Below the pieces are notes generated by a model. It ran no database searches and had not been told where the DNA came from. It worked only from the letters and a program-made list of their open reading frames with translations. Made by a program: the position numbers and the translations under genes. From Gammaproteobacteria bacterium (GTDB lineage Bacteria; Pseudomonadota; Gammaproteobacteria; Methylococcales; Methylomonadaceae): a stretch of DNA of 34,885 bases. Below are positions 1-9,454 of the stretch, one piece after another (the stretch's first letter is position 1; each line of letters opens with the position of its first letter). The stretch covers positions 1 to 34,885 of the forward strand of contig JAJRUF010000027.1 of the NCBI GenBank assembly GCA_024277935.1, in the 5' to 3' direction.

Positions 1-1011
1 ACCACCAGGACTTTCAATAATCTGTGCAATGGACTTTATCGTATTATGGTACAGCTCTTTTTCATCACTCGATGCTGAAAGCGTGCGAATAAAACGTAAC
101 CACTCTTCACGGTAGTCATATTTATATGGGTAGAAATGCTTGTTGACTAGCACATAAAGACGGGCGCGGATTCTTCGTGACGATATGAACAGCAGCAGAG
201 CCAATATTGTTATAAATAAAAATATTGCCTGTGCAACAAGCCCCCAGTTACCACCAAAATCTCTAACGTAATAACCGGCGATCCCCATGATCACCAGATA
301 GATGCCACTGGCTAACAGTGTTGTGGTATGAAAAACCACGCGTCGGGATATAAATATTTCAGGCGACCATAACGGGTCACGTGAGACAGAGATGCCAAGC
401 AGCGGTACTATTAGTGCATAAATAAAACCCCTGGCTTCCCAGACAATCGGGTCAATACGCTGGTATAAAAACGCATCTGCATACATATAGAAGTCATAAG
501 TAAACATTCCTAGCAAACCCAGACACAAGTATTTAATTGCCCATTTTTGCTCCGTACGGGTATTGCGATAAACTTGCTCTATCAAAACAATAGCAACTAT
601 TGTCATCAACAGATTTAGACCTGTCGGATATTCATTATCTACAAATGAAATCTCATCAAAGATATATTGAGAAAACAACGGTAATATCAAAACAGCTATA
701 ACAGCTACGATAATATATTGGACCTTCTTGACTACTTTCCTTTCGAAACGATCAGCGTATACTGTACCTAAAAGCTGAATAAGTAAAATTACCCATGACG
801 CGGTTTTAAAGTATTCAATTATTGATAGCTGAATATTAGCTGTCGACAGTAATGATTCATAGGCCAGCACAAAAGACCAGATACAACTAATGCTGGCAGC
901 AATAACCAGTGTTTGTTTGGTCGGGCCTTTGTGTCTGTCAGTTAGCAGAATTGCTAAAAATATCAGAAACGTGAAGGCGCTAATTGAGTAGCTAATTGCA
1001 CCTATGTTCAT
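1..1011 (-). CDS. prsK: PrsK, XrtA/PEP-CTERM system sensor histidine kinase (N-terminal part, cut by window edge)
   Basis: The frame is open from an ATG at 1009-1011 to the window edge and gives 337 residues; the C-terminal kinase part lies outside. The visible part is a membrane sensor region with about eight hydrophobic helices. It is followed by a soluble segment at about residues 285-337 that contains KHFYPYKYDYREEWLRFIRT, a stretch I recognise from PrsK proteins, leading into a GAF-like region. In this family PrsK is the histidine kinase partner of the sigma-54 regulator PrsR in XrtA loci. The HATPase domain and prsR are not visible here. It lies 217 bases downstream of prsT on the same strand, the usual neighbourhood. 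The identification rests on the family-like sequence and the context. Confidence 0.85.
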   Translation of the reverse strand, partial: MNIGAISYSISAFTFLIFLAILLTDRHKGPTKQTLVIAASISCIWSFVLAYESLLSTANIQLSIIEYFKTASWVILLIQLLGTVYADRFERKVVKKVQYIIVAVIAVLILPLFSQYIFDEISFVDNEYPTGLNLLMTIVAIVLIEQVYRNTRTEQKWAIKYLCLGLLGMFTYDFYMYADAFLYQRIDPIVWEARGFIYALIVPLLGISVSRDPLWSPEIFISRRVVFHTTTLLASGIYLVIMGIAGYYVRDFGGNWGLVAQAIFLFITILALLLFISSRRIRARLYVLVNKHFYPYKYDYREEWLRFIRTLSASSDEKELYHNTIKSIAQIIESPGG

Positions 1012-1137
1012 TCTGAATAACCAATACTATTTAAATATTTATCTATCATCCTAAGAAAAACCCGAGCCTGTCCAGAAGTGAATCACAAGCCAAACATTCA
1101 GACTCAAGGTGTGAAACACACGTGAGAGCAAGCTATT

Positions 1138-1156
1138 ACGAAGCTTCAGAATGACA
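1138..1156. repeat. Single-arm remnant of the dispersed palindromic repeat
   Basis: The reverse complement begins TGTCATTCTGAAGCTTCG, resembling the outer arm of the repeats at 3679-3766 and 31884-31974. No partner arm is nearby, so this may be a decayed copy. Confidence 0.3.
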
Positions 1157-1201
1157 AAGACGAATAAATCACAACTTTCAAGGTGGCTTCATGAGTTAAT
1201 C

Positions 1202-1236
1202 AAAAAAACCTTGACCCCATACCCGGAGTTAAAGGT
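1202..1236 (-). terminator. Possible rho-independent terminator after prsT
   Basis: Read on the minus strand, ACCTT (overlapping the last codons and stop of prsT) can pair with AAGGT about 19 bases on. A C-rich and a G-rich patch inside add further pairs, and a run of seven T follows. The stem has internal mismatches, so this is moderate support only. If it works, prsK would need its own promoter or read-through. Confidence 0.35.
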
Positions 1237-3601
1237 CTTTTAAGGCTGACTCTGCCAATTTTTTCTGTTTAAACGGTTTGTCACTTGCCAAACTTTTTTC
1301 CAGATAAATCTTCGCCTGAACCGCATCACCCGATTTTTTGTACGCCATGCCTAAATGGTAATTAAATACATTAACCTCAGGTAATTTCTCTACAGCTTTA
1401 GTCAAATATTTAACTGCTTTTTGATAATCTCCAAGCTTATAATATACCCAGCCAATGGTATCTAGAAAAATCGGCTGGTTGTTCGCTTCAAGCTTGCTGG
1501 CAAGTGCCTTCATTAAATCCAGGTCAGATGAATCATTTTCATAATCAGATATCATTGAAGCCAGGTTATTAATTATAAGTAAATTATCGGGATGTTTTTG
1601 ATATAAATCCCGATAAATTTCTATAGCATTTTTATACGAACTTTCTGCTTCATATATGCTTGCCAGTTTAAATGGTATTTTAACGCTAGCCCTAACATTC
1701 TCTTTTCCTTTGAGTAAAACATCTTTAACCGACACCATATCTTTTTTACTTTGGTATATCTGCGAAAGAAGCAAATATGCTTCTTCAGTTTCTGGAGCAG
1801 CAGAAATAACTTCGTTTAATACCATTTCAGAAGAATCAATATTCTTATTAACCATATACACCTTGGCCAGCAATAACTTAAGCCCAACATCCTCTGGCGA
1901 GGACTTTATTTCTTTATTTAATCTGTTGATTACAGTGTCAAATTTTTTCTCAGATACCTGCAAGGTAGTTAACAGAGTCAGTATTTTTTTGTTATCTTTA
2001 GCATTGATATACCCTTTCTCCAAAATCGATATTGCTTGTTGCTTATCCCCTTGCTGATTCAAAAACGGGATAGCTTGCAAATAACCATTCGGCTTACCAG
2101 GGTACAGTTCCATTAATATCCTGGCAATCTCATATGCATCAGAGTATTCTTTATTCTGATTTAATATTGCAGATTTTATTGACAGCCCATCATAGTCCGA
2201 GTCTTTCAAACTATTGTAGTTATCTATAATTTTTTCAGCTTGTTTGGTATCACGTTTCAAATAAAATTGCGCAAGTTTTAATAACGCATCTGCATTGGTT
2301 AGATTATTTTTATATGCGCTGTTCAATGTGCTTTTAATCTGCTCAACATCGCCTTGCTGCTGGTAGACATTCGCTAATAATAGAAATGCCTCTATGTTTT
2401 CGGGCGTTTCTTTTGTAACAATGCGCAGAGAGATAATAGCTTTTTCCATATCTTTATCGCGTACAGCAAATTTGGCTCTTAAGTAATTAATCTGAGGATC
2501 ATTTGGAGAAATTAAAATTGCCTCATCAATAACCTCAACAGCCTTGTCATAATCCTTCTCCTGTATATATATCGAAGCCAAAGCTGTGCGTGCAGTAACA
2601 CCCGTGACTTCTTCCGAAAAATCATTAATTGCTCTCTTAAAAACCTTAACTGCTGATTGTTTATTCTTATTCATAATAAACAATTCAGCCAGTGCTATTC
2701 TAAGCTTGCCCAGACTACTGTTGGCAGCAATAAACGATTCTAATTCTTTAATCGCTGACTCAGCCCCCTGAGTCGCTCTAATATATTTTATTAAGGTTAA
2801 TATTCTTTCCTCATCTGTTTTATTATCAATTGATGCACGAAGGATATTTTCAGCTTTTACTTTATTACCTGTCTGGTTATAAAAAGCCGCAAGATTATTA
2901 TAGCTTGCGCTACTCTCTGAATTTCTTTCAAGAAAGTCTTTATAGATTATTTCTGCACGGTTGTAATCTTTGTTTGCGACAAGAGCTGATGCCAATAATT
3001 TGTTTAATTGCTCATTGTTTTTATTATTTTTTAATGCCGAATCCAACAGGCTTATTGCATCACTGGCTTTATTATCTTTAATATAGAGAGAGGCTAATAT
3101 TAAAACACTTTCAGTATGCCCAATATCCCGGATGGTAATATCTTTTATAATTTTCATCCCTTCATCAGCATTACCCTTCCGCAACAAAGAAACTGCTTTC
3201 AGTAATAAGCCATCAGAATTTTGGGGGTCTTTGGATAATATTAAATCGATCTTTTCCTGCGCCTTACCCACATCATTCATCAGCACCAGGTAAAACCGGC
3301 CTAGCCTTGCCTGATTTTGTAACAGTTCTGGATTTAGCTCGTCGGCCTTAAGATAATTGGCATAAGCCTTACGATAATTTTTTTTCTGTTCAAAAACCTT
3401 TCCCAGTTGGTAATAGGCTTCCGCATCTTTAGGATCTATCTGTAAAACATTTTTTAATTCAATCCTGGCCTTATCAAGATCACCTGTTTTCATTGATGCT
3501 TTTGCTTTTTCCATGTAAACAGATTTTCTTTCTTCAGCACCACCGCATGCAATCAGTGAAATTGAAAAAAGTGCAAGTATAAAAAATCTAAATAATTTCA
3601 T
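1229..3601 (-). CDS. prsT: PrsT, XrtA/PEP-CTERM system TPR-repeat lipoprotein
   Basis: The 790-residue protein starts with a lipoprotein signal peptide: a K/R-containing n-region, a hydrophobic core, and lipobox LIAC with Cys19, followed by GG. The rest is a chain of tetratricopeptide repeats; typical signatures such as DPKDAEAYYQLGKVFEQ and DTIGWVYYKLGDYQKAVKYL are seen from about residue 30 to the C-terminus. In this family the protein is a periplasm-facing lipoprotein of unknown detailed role, encoded next to prsK and prsR in XrtA loci. The length is a little short of the roughly 900 residues I associate with the family. AAGG lies about 8 bases before the ATG. It is separated from the upstream export operon by a palindromic repeat and followed by a possible terminator. 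Confidence 0.88.
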   Translation of the reverse strand: MKLFRFFILALFSISLIACGGAEERKSVYMEKAKASMKTGDLDKARIELKNVLQIDPKDAEAYYQLGKVFEQKKNYRKAYANYLKADELNPELLQNQARLGRFYLVLMNDVGKAQEKIDLILSKDPQNSDGLLLKAVSLLRKGNADEGMKIIKDITIRDIGHTESVLILASLYIKDNKASDAISLLDSALKNNKNNEQLNKLLASALVANKDYNRAEIIYKDFLERNSESSASYNNLAAFYNQTGNKVKAENILRASIDNKTDEERILTLIKYIRATQGAESAIKELESFIAANSSLGKLRIALAELFIMNKNKQSAVKVFKRAINDFSEEVTGVTARTALASIYIQEKDYDKAVEVIDEAILISPNDPQINYLRAKFAVRDKDMEKAIISLRIVTKETPENIEAFLLLANVYQQQGDVEQIKSTLNSAYKNNLTNADALLKLAQFYLKRDTKQAEKIIDNYNSLKDSDYDGLSIKSAILNQNKEYSDAYEIARILMELYPGKPNGYLQAIPFLNQQGDKQQAISILEKGYINAKDNKKILTLLTTLQVSEKKFDTVINRLNKEIKSSPEDVGLKLLLAKVYMVNKNIDSSEMVLNEVISAAPETEEAYLLLSQIYQSKKDMVSVKDVLLKGKENVRASVKIPFKLASIYEAESSYKNAIEIYRDLYQKHPDNLLIINNLASMISDYENDSSDLDLMKALASKLEANNQPIFLDTIGWVYYKLGDYQKAVKYLTKAVEKLPEVNVFNYHLGMAYKKSGDAVQAKIYLEKSLASDKPFKQKKLAESALKDL

Positions 3602-3678
3602 TTTATTACCTTATCTATATTATTTAATCATTATTAAACCAGTATCTGGTTAGGTATTTGTAAGACTGAAAACCAATT

Positions 3679-3766
3679 CTGTCATCCTGAGCGGTAGCCG
3701 AAGGATCTTGAGTTATATAGTAGGAAGCAAGAATTAAGATCCTTCGGCTACCGCTCAGGATGACAG
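3679..3766. repeat. Dispersed palindromic repeat, best copy (31-bp perfect arms)
   Basis: The left arm 3679-3709 (begins CTGTCATCCTGAGCGG) and the right arm 3736-3766 are exact reverse complements over 31 bases, with a 26-base spacer. RNA from either strand would fold into a long hairpin. It lies between the APS kinase gene and prsT, where it could attenuate transcription or stabilise the upstream 3' end. Related, less perfect copies occur at 20203-20260 and 31884-31974. Confidence 0.9.
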
Positions 3767-3823
3767 CGAAAAACAGGCTAGCTCTCAGAAGACCAATGTT
3801 AAATTGGCCCAATAATAGCACCA

Positions 3824-5593
3824 TTATTCTATATATCCTTCACGTATCAAATATAAATATATCTCCTGTGCGGCCTGTACAGGAGATATGTCTTTTGTAT
3901 CAATTTTTATTTCCGGATTCTCCGGCACGTCATAAGGGTCACTGATACCGGTAAATTCGGGAATTATTCCCTTTCTCGCTTTCGCGTACAAGCCCTTCCT
4001 ATCACGACTCTCACATTCTTCAATCGAGGTTGAAACATATATTTCTATAAATGAGCCATATTCTTCTATTTTATTTCGCACTTCCCTTCGTATATCTTGA
4101 TATGGTGCAATTGGAGCGCATATGGCCACACCACGGTTTTTCGTTATTTCACTAGCCACATAGCCAATTCGACGAACATTTGTGTTTCGGTCCTTCTTTG
4201 AAAATCCTAGCTCACTTGACAGATTTAGCCTGACCACATCGCCATCAAGCAATGTCACTGGCCGCTTACCCTCTTCGATAAATTTTGCGTAGATAATTCT
4301 TGCCAGTGTTGATTTACCTGAGCCAGAAAAACCGGTAAAGAACAAGGTTAACCCTTGCTTTGAGCGCGGCGGATAACTCTTTTGCAAAGCTTTTAAAACT
4401 TCTGGAAATGTTACCCAAGCCGGTATTTCTTCCTGTTTAAGTAATGAGCTTAAAATACGAATGTTAGAAAATGATTCACTACTACATAGCGCCCGCTTAA
4501 TCGCACCGCCTTCCTGTCTTCTTGCGATGTACCGTCCATTCCTGGACGCATCATCAGTTCTTGTTATAAAGCGCTCCTTATCTTCGTCATAACAAAGCTC
4601 TTCCATATTTATAATTTCTATATCGATATCATCTTTGTATTGACCTACGTATTTTTGCGACGCACCAGAAGCATAAAATCGTTTGCCGGAATCCCGCACA
4701 TTTGGCGGGCCAGCATGTTCTGTACCGACGATATAATGTGTACATCCATAGTTCTGACGAATGATAGCGTTCATCAATGCTTCACGAGGCCCGGCCATAC
4801 GCATTGCTAAAGGAATTAATGCGAGAGAAACCAAACTTTTAGGATACTGTTTTAATATCGCCTCATAACAATGCACGCGGGAGTAATAATGCAAATCCCC
4901 CGGCTTAGCCATACCAACCACAGGATGAATCAATATGTGGGCATTTGCCTGCTTCGATGCGCGCCTGGTCATTTCATAATGCACCGCATGCATAGGTTTA
5001 CTTGTATGAAATGCGACGATTGAACGCCAACCTAATTTCCCAAAATGCTGGCGTAGTTCGGCAGGAGTAAAACGTAAAGCTTCAAAATCATAATTAAAGG
5101 GCAATTCAATGGCGTCAATTTTGCCACCGATATAAACATCACCGACTACATTCATTAAATAATCAACACCAGGATGTTTCTGGTCAGCGGTGCCATAAAC
5201 ATTTTCAGCTTCCAGTTTTTTATCCGGCGTCCATTTACTTTCTACAGTCATAACAGCAGGCATAAAACCTTCGATGTCACGTAGTGCAATAACATCACCG
5301 ACATTTATTGATTCAGCTTGTTTCTCTGTTATATCGAGATAATATGGAATCGGCCAGACAGTACCATCCATCAGAGTAGTATTGGCTATGACTGAATCAT
5401 AATCATTCTGGTTCATAAAGCCAGTTAATGGGGACAGCGCACCCGTAACTAGTAACTCAAAATCACATTTCTGGCGCTGCGAAAGTAAAACGGCGGGATA
5501 TAATTCTGACTCTGTTTTAATACGTTCAACGTTAGATTTATCAAGTAACAAATCTACCAATTCACCTTTATACGGCGCTATTAAGTGTTCCAT
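3824..5593 (-). CDS. Two-domain ATP-sulfurylase-like/APS kinase (PAPS supply)
   Basis: The 589-residue protein has an N-terminal ATP-sulfurylase-like domain (about residues 1-395) and a C-terminal adenylylsulfate kinase (about 412-589). The kinase looks intact: P-loop GFSGSGKST (421-429), LLDGDVVR (448-455), FSKKDRNTNVRRIG (464-477) and a DPYD segment near 552. The sulfurylase half keeps the fold signatures, but its catalytic motifs are changed: the usual QTRNP is HTSKP (196-200, followed by MHAVH) and GRDHAG is GTEHAG (290-295). A Thiobacillus denitrificans protein of this architecture is known to be an APS kinase lacking sulfurylase activity. The likely role is therefore phosphorylating APS to PAPS for the locus's sulfotransferases. 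It is the last gene of the export operon, 18 bases after the tyrosine kinase gene. Confidence 0.88.
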   Translation of the reverse strand: MEHLIAPYKGELVDLLLDKSNVERIKTESELYPAVLLSQRQKCDFELLVTGALSPLTGFMNQNDYDSVIANTTLMDGTVWPIPYYLDITEKQAESINVGDVIALRDIEGFMPAVMTVESKWTPDKKLEAENVYGTADQKHPGVDYLMNVVGDVYIGGKIDAIELPFNYDFEALRFTPAELRQHFGKLGWRSIVAFHTSKPMHAVHYEMTRRASKQANAHILIHPVVGMAKPGDLHYYSRVHCYEAILKQYPKSLVSLALIPLAMRMAGPREALMNAIIRQNYGCTHYIVGTEHAGPPNVRDSGKRFYASGASQKYVGQYKDDIDIEIINMEELCYDEDKERFITRTDDASRNGRYIARRQEGGAIKRALCSSESFSNIRILSSLLKQEEIPAWVTFPEVLKALQKSYPPRSKQGLTLFFTGFSGSGKSTLARIIYAKFIEEGKRPVTLLDGDVVRLNLSSELGFSKKDRNTNVRRIGYVASEITKNRGVAICAPIAPYQDIRREVRNKIEEYGSFIEIYVSTSIEECESRDRKGLYAKARKGIIPEFTGISDPYDVPENPEIKIDTKDISPVQAAQEIYLYLIREGYIE

Positions 5594-5611
5594 AATTATT
5601 AAGGCGTGCCT

Positions 5612-6394
5612 TTAATACCGTGTTTTGTTTAACACCGTACCTATAATATTTGTTACTGATAGCAGATCAATGGTTTGTTTTAACTCAACTTCTTTAGTGG
5701 CGTCATCTTCAACAACCACGAGAGCACAGTCAATACAAGGCACAAATGATAATGTATCGGCAGTATTTAGTACCGGTGGCAAATCAAATATAATGACGCG
5801 TTTTGGATACCTGTCTTTTAACTCTTCAACCAAAGAACACATTTTTGGCGAACCTAACATTTCTGTTGAATTCATAATCGGTGCGCCACCGGGTAGAAGA
5901 ACAAAATGATCTATATCACCAGGGCGAATTAGCAAATCAGCTAAATCAGCATCATGCTGCAAATAGTCACTTAAGCCTTTTTCTGGTGTTATTCCAAAAT
6001 ACTTATGCAATTCTGGCTCCCTCAAATTAGCATCAACCAATAGAACAGTATATTCAATTTCTCTCGCGATACTGATACCTAAATTTATCGCCGTTGTGGT
6101 TTTACCTTCATTTTTACCAGCGCTGGTAATAGCAAGTGAAGACCACTGATGCTCTTCCATTCGCTGCATAACCTGTGTCGATAAAATTTTAAATGCATCA
6201 GCATATTCACTATGCTCCATCGCGCTTAAAATACGATTCTCACGCTGCATTTCGGCATGGCCCTCCATCGATTGGGTTCGAGTATAAATGATCGACTGCA
6301 CATCTTCAGCGTGACTTTGACGTGCGCTAACATCTTTACCTGCACGCTCTCTTTGCTGCTTTGCTCTTTCTAATGCTTGCTGTATTTTTTCCAT
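5612..6394 (-). CDS. XrtA-associated tyrosine autokinase (CpsD/CapB family)
   Basis: The 260-residue cytoplasmic BY-kinase has Walker A SAGKNEGKT (91-99), Walker A' VLLVDANLR (117-125) and Walker B VIIFD (200-204). The N-terminus is helical and charged (EKIQQALERAKQQRER), as in the XrtA-associated subfamily. In this family the kinase pairs with the Wzz-like membrane protein, here the next gene upstream, to control chain length and export through cycles of autophosphorylation. The C-terminus has no tyrosine cluster; only the final residue, Tyr260, is available. It lies 27 bases after the chain-length gene and 18 bases before the APS kinase, so it is cotranscribed with both. Confidence 0.9.
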   Translation of the reverse strand: MEKIQQALERAKQQRERAGKDVSARQSHAEDVQSIIYTRTQSMEGHAEMQRENRILSAMEHSEYADAFKILSTQVMQRMEEHQWSSLAITSAGKNEGKTTTAINLGISIAREIEYTVLLVDANLREPELHKYFGITPEKGLSDYLQHDADLADLLIRPGDIDHFVLLPGGAPIMNSTEMLGSPKMCSLVEELKDRYPKRVIIFDLPPVLNTADTLSFVPCIDCALVVVEDDATKEVELKQTIDLLSVTNIIGTVLNKTRY

Positions 6395-6421
6395 CGAACG
6401 AGTCTCTATAATCTACGAGTG

Positions 6422-8161
6422 TTATGCCGTTAGTATATCTATTTTTCGTAATATCCTGAACCATAAAACATCCAGTGGCGATACCAGAAAATGAATAAAC
6501 AATAGTGCAAATACAATAACCGCTACAAATAAAATAACAACACGTTTTTTGATGCGTTTTGACTTAACCCTATCTTGCAGGTTCATTTCATATGGTATGG
6601 TCGATAAAGGCAGGGCACCAAGTGACCGCTGAATACTTCTAGCGCCGCGAACAGTTCCACTGATAGCATCAGCTACTATTGCAAACCCCATGGCACTGCC
6701 GAACGCCAGAATAAAACCAAGGAATATAATTGCAGCCCTGTTAGGACTAACAGGCTTCTCAGGTAAAGCCGCAGGGTCAATTAGTGTAAACTTCTCACCT
6801 TTACTTTCTGCTTCCAGTTGTTTTGCAATATCCGCTTGCATTTGTTTTGCCTTTGTTTCCTGATACCGCATAACTGCGTTTTCATAATCCCTTTTCAAAA
6901 CCAGATATTCACGCTCAACCTGTGGTGCCGAATATAGTGATTGCTCAAGTTCGGCTATTTTTTTCAAGACATCTTCACGCTGTATTCTTGCTGAGTTTAT
7001 TTCACTTTTTACGCCAGCAAGTTGCGATTCAACAGTGATATATAAAGGGTTATCTGCCTGCTCTTTATAATGCTCGTCAACCGGTCGACTTTTAACTTCG
7101 GCTAGTTGACTATTTAAGGACGCAATTTTCTCCTGCAAGCTAGTAATGTCAGGATGATTACCAGTATATTTTTTCCTCTTTTGCGCCAACTCTCCATTTA
7201 ATAACTTGAGTTCATCGGTAATCGCATCAACATTATTAGACCTTCCTGTTTCCTCTTCCAACGATGCTATTTCACTTTTCAGCCTAACTATATCTGGATG
7301 CTCATCAGAATATTTAGACCTTGCCGAGGCATACTCTGCCTGCAAAGCCTTTAATCTTTCGACAGACCCAGGCACCGCCGGATTACCGGGGTCAATCTGA
7401 GCTAGTTGACCAGTCAAATAAAATTTCTTTTCATCTAGAGTTCTTAAGGTGGCATCAATTGTGGTTAACTCGGTTTCTTTTCGTTGCAAAACGTTTAGGT
7501 TTAATTGCTGTAACTCAGGCAAAGCATCAGCATGCTTCTGTTTAAAAGTAGCTAATTTACTTTCCAAATCATCTATTTGCTTACCTAAACGTTCAGTTTC
7601 ATCTTTAAAGAAAATAGAGGTTTCTGACGCTTTCTGTGCACGGCTAGTAAGATTTTCACTTAGGTATAGTGTCGTCAACTCGTTAGCAACTCGCTGAACG
7701 GTTCCTGGTGACTCGCCTTTAAATGATAGGGTAAAAGCAATTGTTGCCGACGATGGCCTTCCTGTTCTAGGATCAACAACTTCAGCACTAATAATGTCTA
7801 AAGAAACATCTTCCTGCATCCTTTCAATAATCTCTTCAGTTGTTTCAAACTTTCGCTCATCCTCATATAGCTTGAATTTATCAATGATTTTCAACAGGTT
7901 TGTCCTGGACATTACACGAGCTTGTATCGTCTGGATTCTTTCTGCCGCATAACTCGTTACAGTTGACATAACCAGCTCTGGCGGAATTTCCTGCTGCTCG
8001 ATCAATATCGTTGAGCTGGATTTATAAACTGCCGGCAATAAAAATGCAACAGACACCGTTACGAAAGCAATTACTGCAAATATAGAAAATATTGCAGCTT
8101 TTCTTTTTCGAATAGCGATAATGTAGTCTTGAATGTTTTTTTCTTGCTCTTGTTCGCCCAT
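6422..8161 (-). CDS. epsF: XrtA system polysaccharide chain-length determinant (Wzz/GumC family)
   Basis: The 579-residue inner-membrane protein has a Wzz domain: an N-terminal transmembrane helix at about 22-43, then periplasmic KSSSTILIEQQEIPPELV. A long periplasmic coiled-coil region (about 170-440) is rich in E, K and L. A proline-rich PEKPVSPNRA segment precedes a second membrane helix at about 474-500, and a further hydrophobic helix lies at about 545-565. The protein sets polymer length and links the kinase to the export channel. The kinase domain is separate and encoded by the next gene. It lies 45 bases after the barrel gene in the same operon. Confidence 0.9.
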   Translation of the reverse strand: MGEQEQEKNIQDYIIAIRKRKAAIFSIFAVIAFVTVSVAFLLPAVYKSSSTILIEQQEIPPELVMSTVTSYAAERIQTIQARVMSRTNLLKIIDKFKLYEDERKFETTEEIIERMQEDVSLDIISAEVVDPRTGRPSSATIAFTLSFKGESPGTVQRVANELTTLYLSENLTSRAQKASETSIFFKDETERLGKQIDDLESKLATFKQKHADALPELQQLNLNVLQRKETELTTIDATLRTLDEKKFYLTGQLAQIDPGNPAVPGSVERLKALQAEYASARSKYSDEHPDIVRLKSEIASLEEETGRSNNVDAITDELKLLNGELAQKRKKYTGNHPDITSLQEKIASLNSQLAEVKSRPVDEHYKEQADNPLYITVESQLAGVKSEINSARIQREDVLKKIAELEQSLYSAPQVEREYLVLKRDYENAVMRYQETKAKQMQADIAKQLEAESKGEKFTLIDPAALPEKPVSPNRAAIIFLGFILAFGSAMGFAIVADAISGTVRGARSIQRSLGALPLSTIPYEMNLQDRVKSKRIKKRVVILFVAVIVFALLFIHFLVSPLDVLWFRILRKIDILTA

Positions 8162-8206
8162 AACCTAAACCTTAAATAAAGCCTTTTAATAATAGTTTAC
8201 CAGCAT

Positions 8207-9424
8207 TTAAAATGTTGATAATAACGGAAAATTGTAGGTCAACCCTATATACACCCGGTTTGATTGAGGCACCCTGGTATCACTAAAATTATTCTTGAAC
8301 CTTCTTTGTGCGTATACATAAGAGGCATTTATATTCCAATTTCTATTCATCGAATAATTTACCTCAGTCTTAAAAAAATAAATTTTACGATCAGTATTCC
8401 TGGAGCCAGAACTTATAGAGGTAAAATTTTCATAACGTCCACTGATTTTGTAACGCCATAAAGCAGATAATTTATCTGAGAAACTTATTTTTACTCGATC
8501 CACCTGATCTAGCCCACCAAATGAATTAGCCGTATTATCACGACTAACCCTTCCTTCAACTTGTCCTCGTTCAAATAATCTGGTCACTCCGGCATCCAAA
8601 ACCAAACCACGATTTTTTGTATCAATTTCCTGCGTGACAATAATAGGCCGCCCCAGAAAGTCAAAAGATTGCGACTGTAAACTCGTTGAATTCCGCCTTG
8701 ATATACCGATCAGAAAGTCTGCTGATAAAATTTTGGAAAACTTGTGATCTACTCCAATACGTGACATAAATAACTGATATTTCACCAAGTCATTCCGGCT
8801 CGTATAATCTACAGCGGTCAGACTAATTGTTAACTTATCACGTTCTGTTAAATCATAGATTAAAGTACCAGCACCAGTATTTGTGATGTAGGGAGTAAAT
8901 CCCGTATTTTCTGCTTCAAGATAATCTATGTCCCTATAAGTGTAAGAAAAAGTTGCAATCAGTCGTTCTGTTAACAAGCGCGTATATTGCGGCATAATAC
9001 TTTGTCGTTTACTATTAATTCTACGGGCCACGATACCAAAATCACTTGACGTTGAATTAAGACTGCTGGCCAGATCGTGATTTATATTTAATGAAAAAAT
9101 ATTACGGTCAGACAGATAGCGCCCTGTGAGATCAAAATACTGGTCATTACTATTCAGATTTTTATCAGTGTATCTATAACTTTTTATTCTAGCTCTTAAT
9201 TTTGTCTCCCAATTTTCTTCTTTGATAAACCCTGACAAAGACGGCATAATCACAATGCCTTTTGCCGTATTATGCGGCAATGTTGTTAAGAAAATATTAT
9301 CATTCACCTCTGCCCGAACACCAATATCCGCTTCCAGTGACTGTTCGGTAGCGTATGCATCCGATGCTTGAACAAGCACAACACAAACAGCCAATATCTT
9401 ATAAATATCAGAAAATTTACTCAC
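8207..9424 (-). CDS. XrtA-associated outer-membrane beta-barrel protein (TIGR03016/EpsL type)
   Basis: The 405-residue protein has a signal peptide with likely cleavage after DAYA (about residue 26). It continues with a repetitive pattern of alternating polar and aromatic beta-strands and ends in LTYNFPLLSTF, a terminal phenylalanine typical of BAM-assembled barrels. The segment VRAEVNDNIFL near the mature start is typical of the PEP-CTERM-associated barrel family. The role is inferred to be an outer-membrane exit or accessory for the exopolysaccharide. It lies 30 bases after the export-protein gene in the same operon. Confidence 0.82.
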   Translation of the reverse strand: MSKFSDIYKILAVCVVLVQASDAYATEQSLEADIGVRAEVNDNIFLTTLPHNTAKGIVIMPSLSGFIKEENWETKLRARIKSYRYTDKNLNSNDQYFDLTGRYLSDRNIFSLNINHDLASSLNSTSSDFGIVARRINSKRQSIMPQYTRLLTERLIATFSYTYRDIDYLEAENTGFTPYITNTGAGTLIYDLTERDKLTISLTAVDYTSRNDLVKYQLFMSRIGVDHKFSKILSADFLIGISRRNSTSLQSQSFDFLGRPIIVTQEIDTKNRGLVLDAGVTRLFERGQVEGRVSRDNTANSFGGLDQVDRVKISFSDKLSALWRYKISGRYENFTSISSGSRNTDRKIYFFKTEVNYSMNRNWNINASYVYAQRRFKNNFSDTRVPQSNRVYIGLTYNFPLLSTF

Positions 9425-9454
9425 GAAAAAAGTATTAATGAATATCTAAAAAAT

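Noticed and set aside
3624-3824. 66-codon minus-strand frame across the inverted repeat
   Set aside because: Half of it is the palindromic repeat; it has no domain features and is not needed to explain the region.
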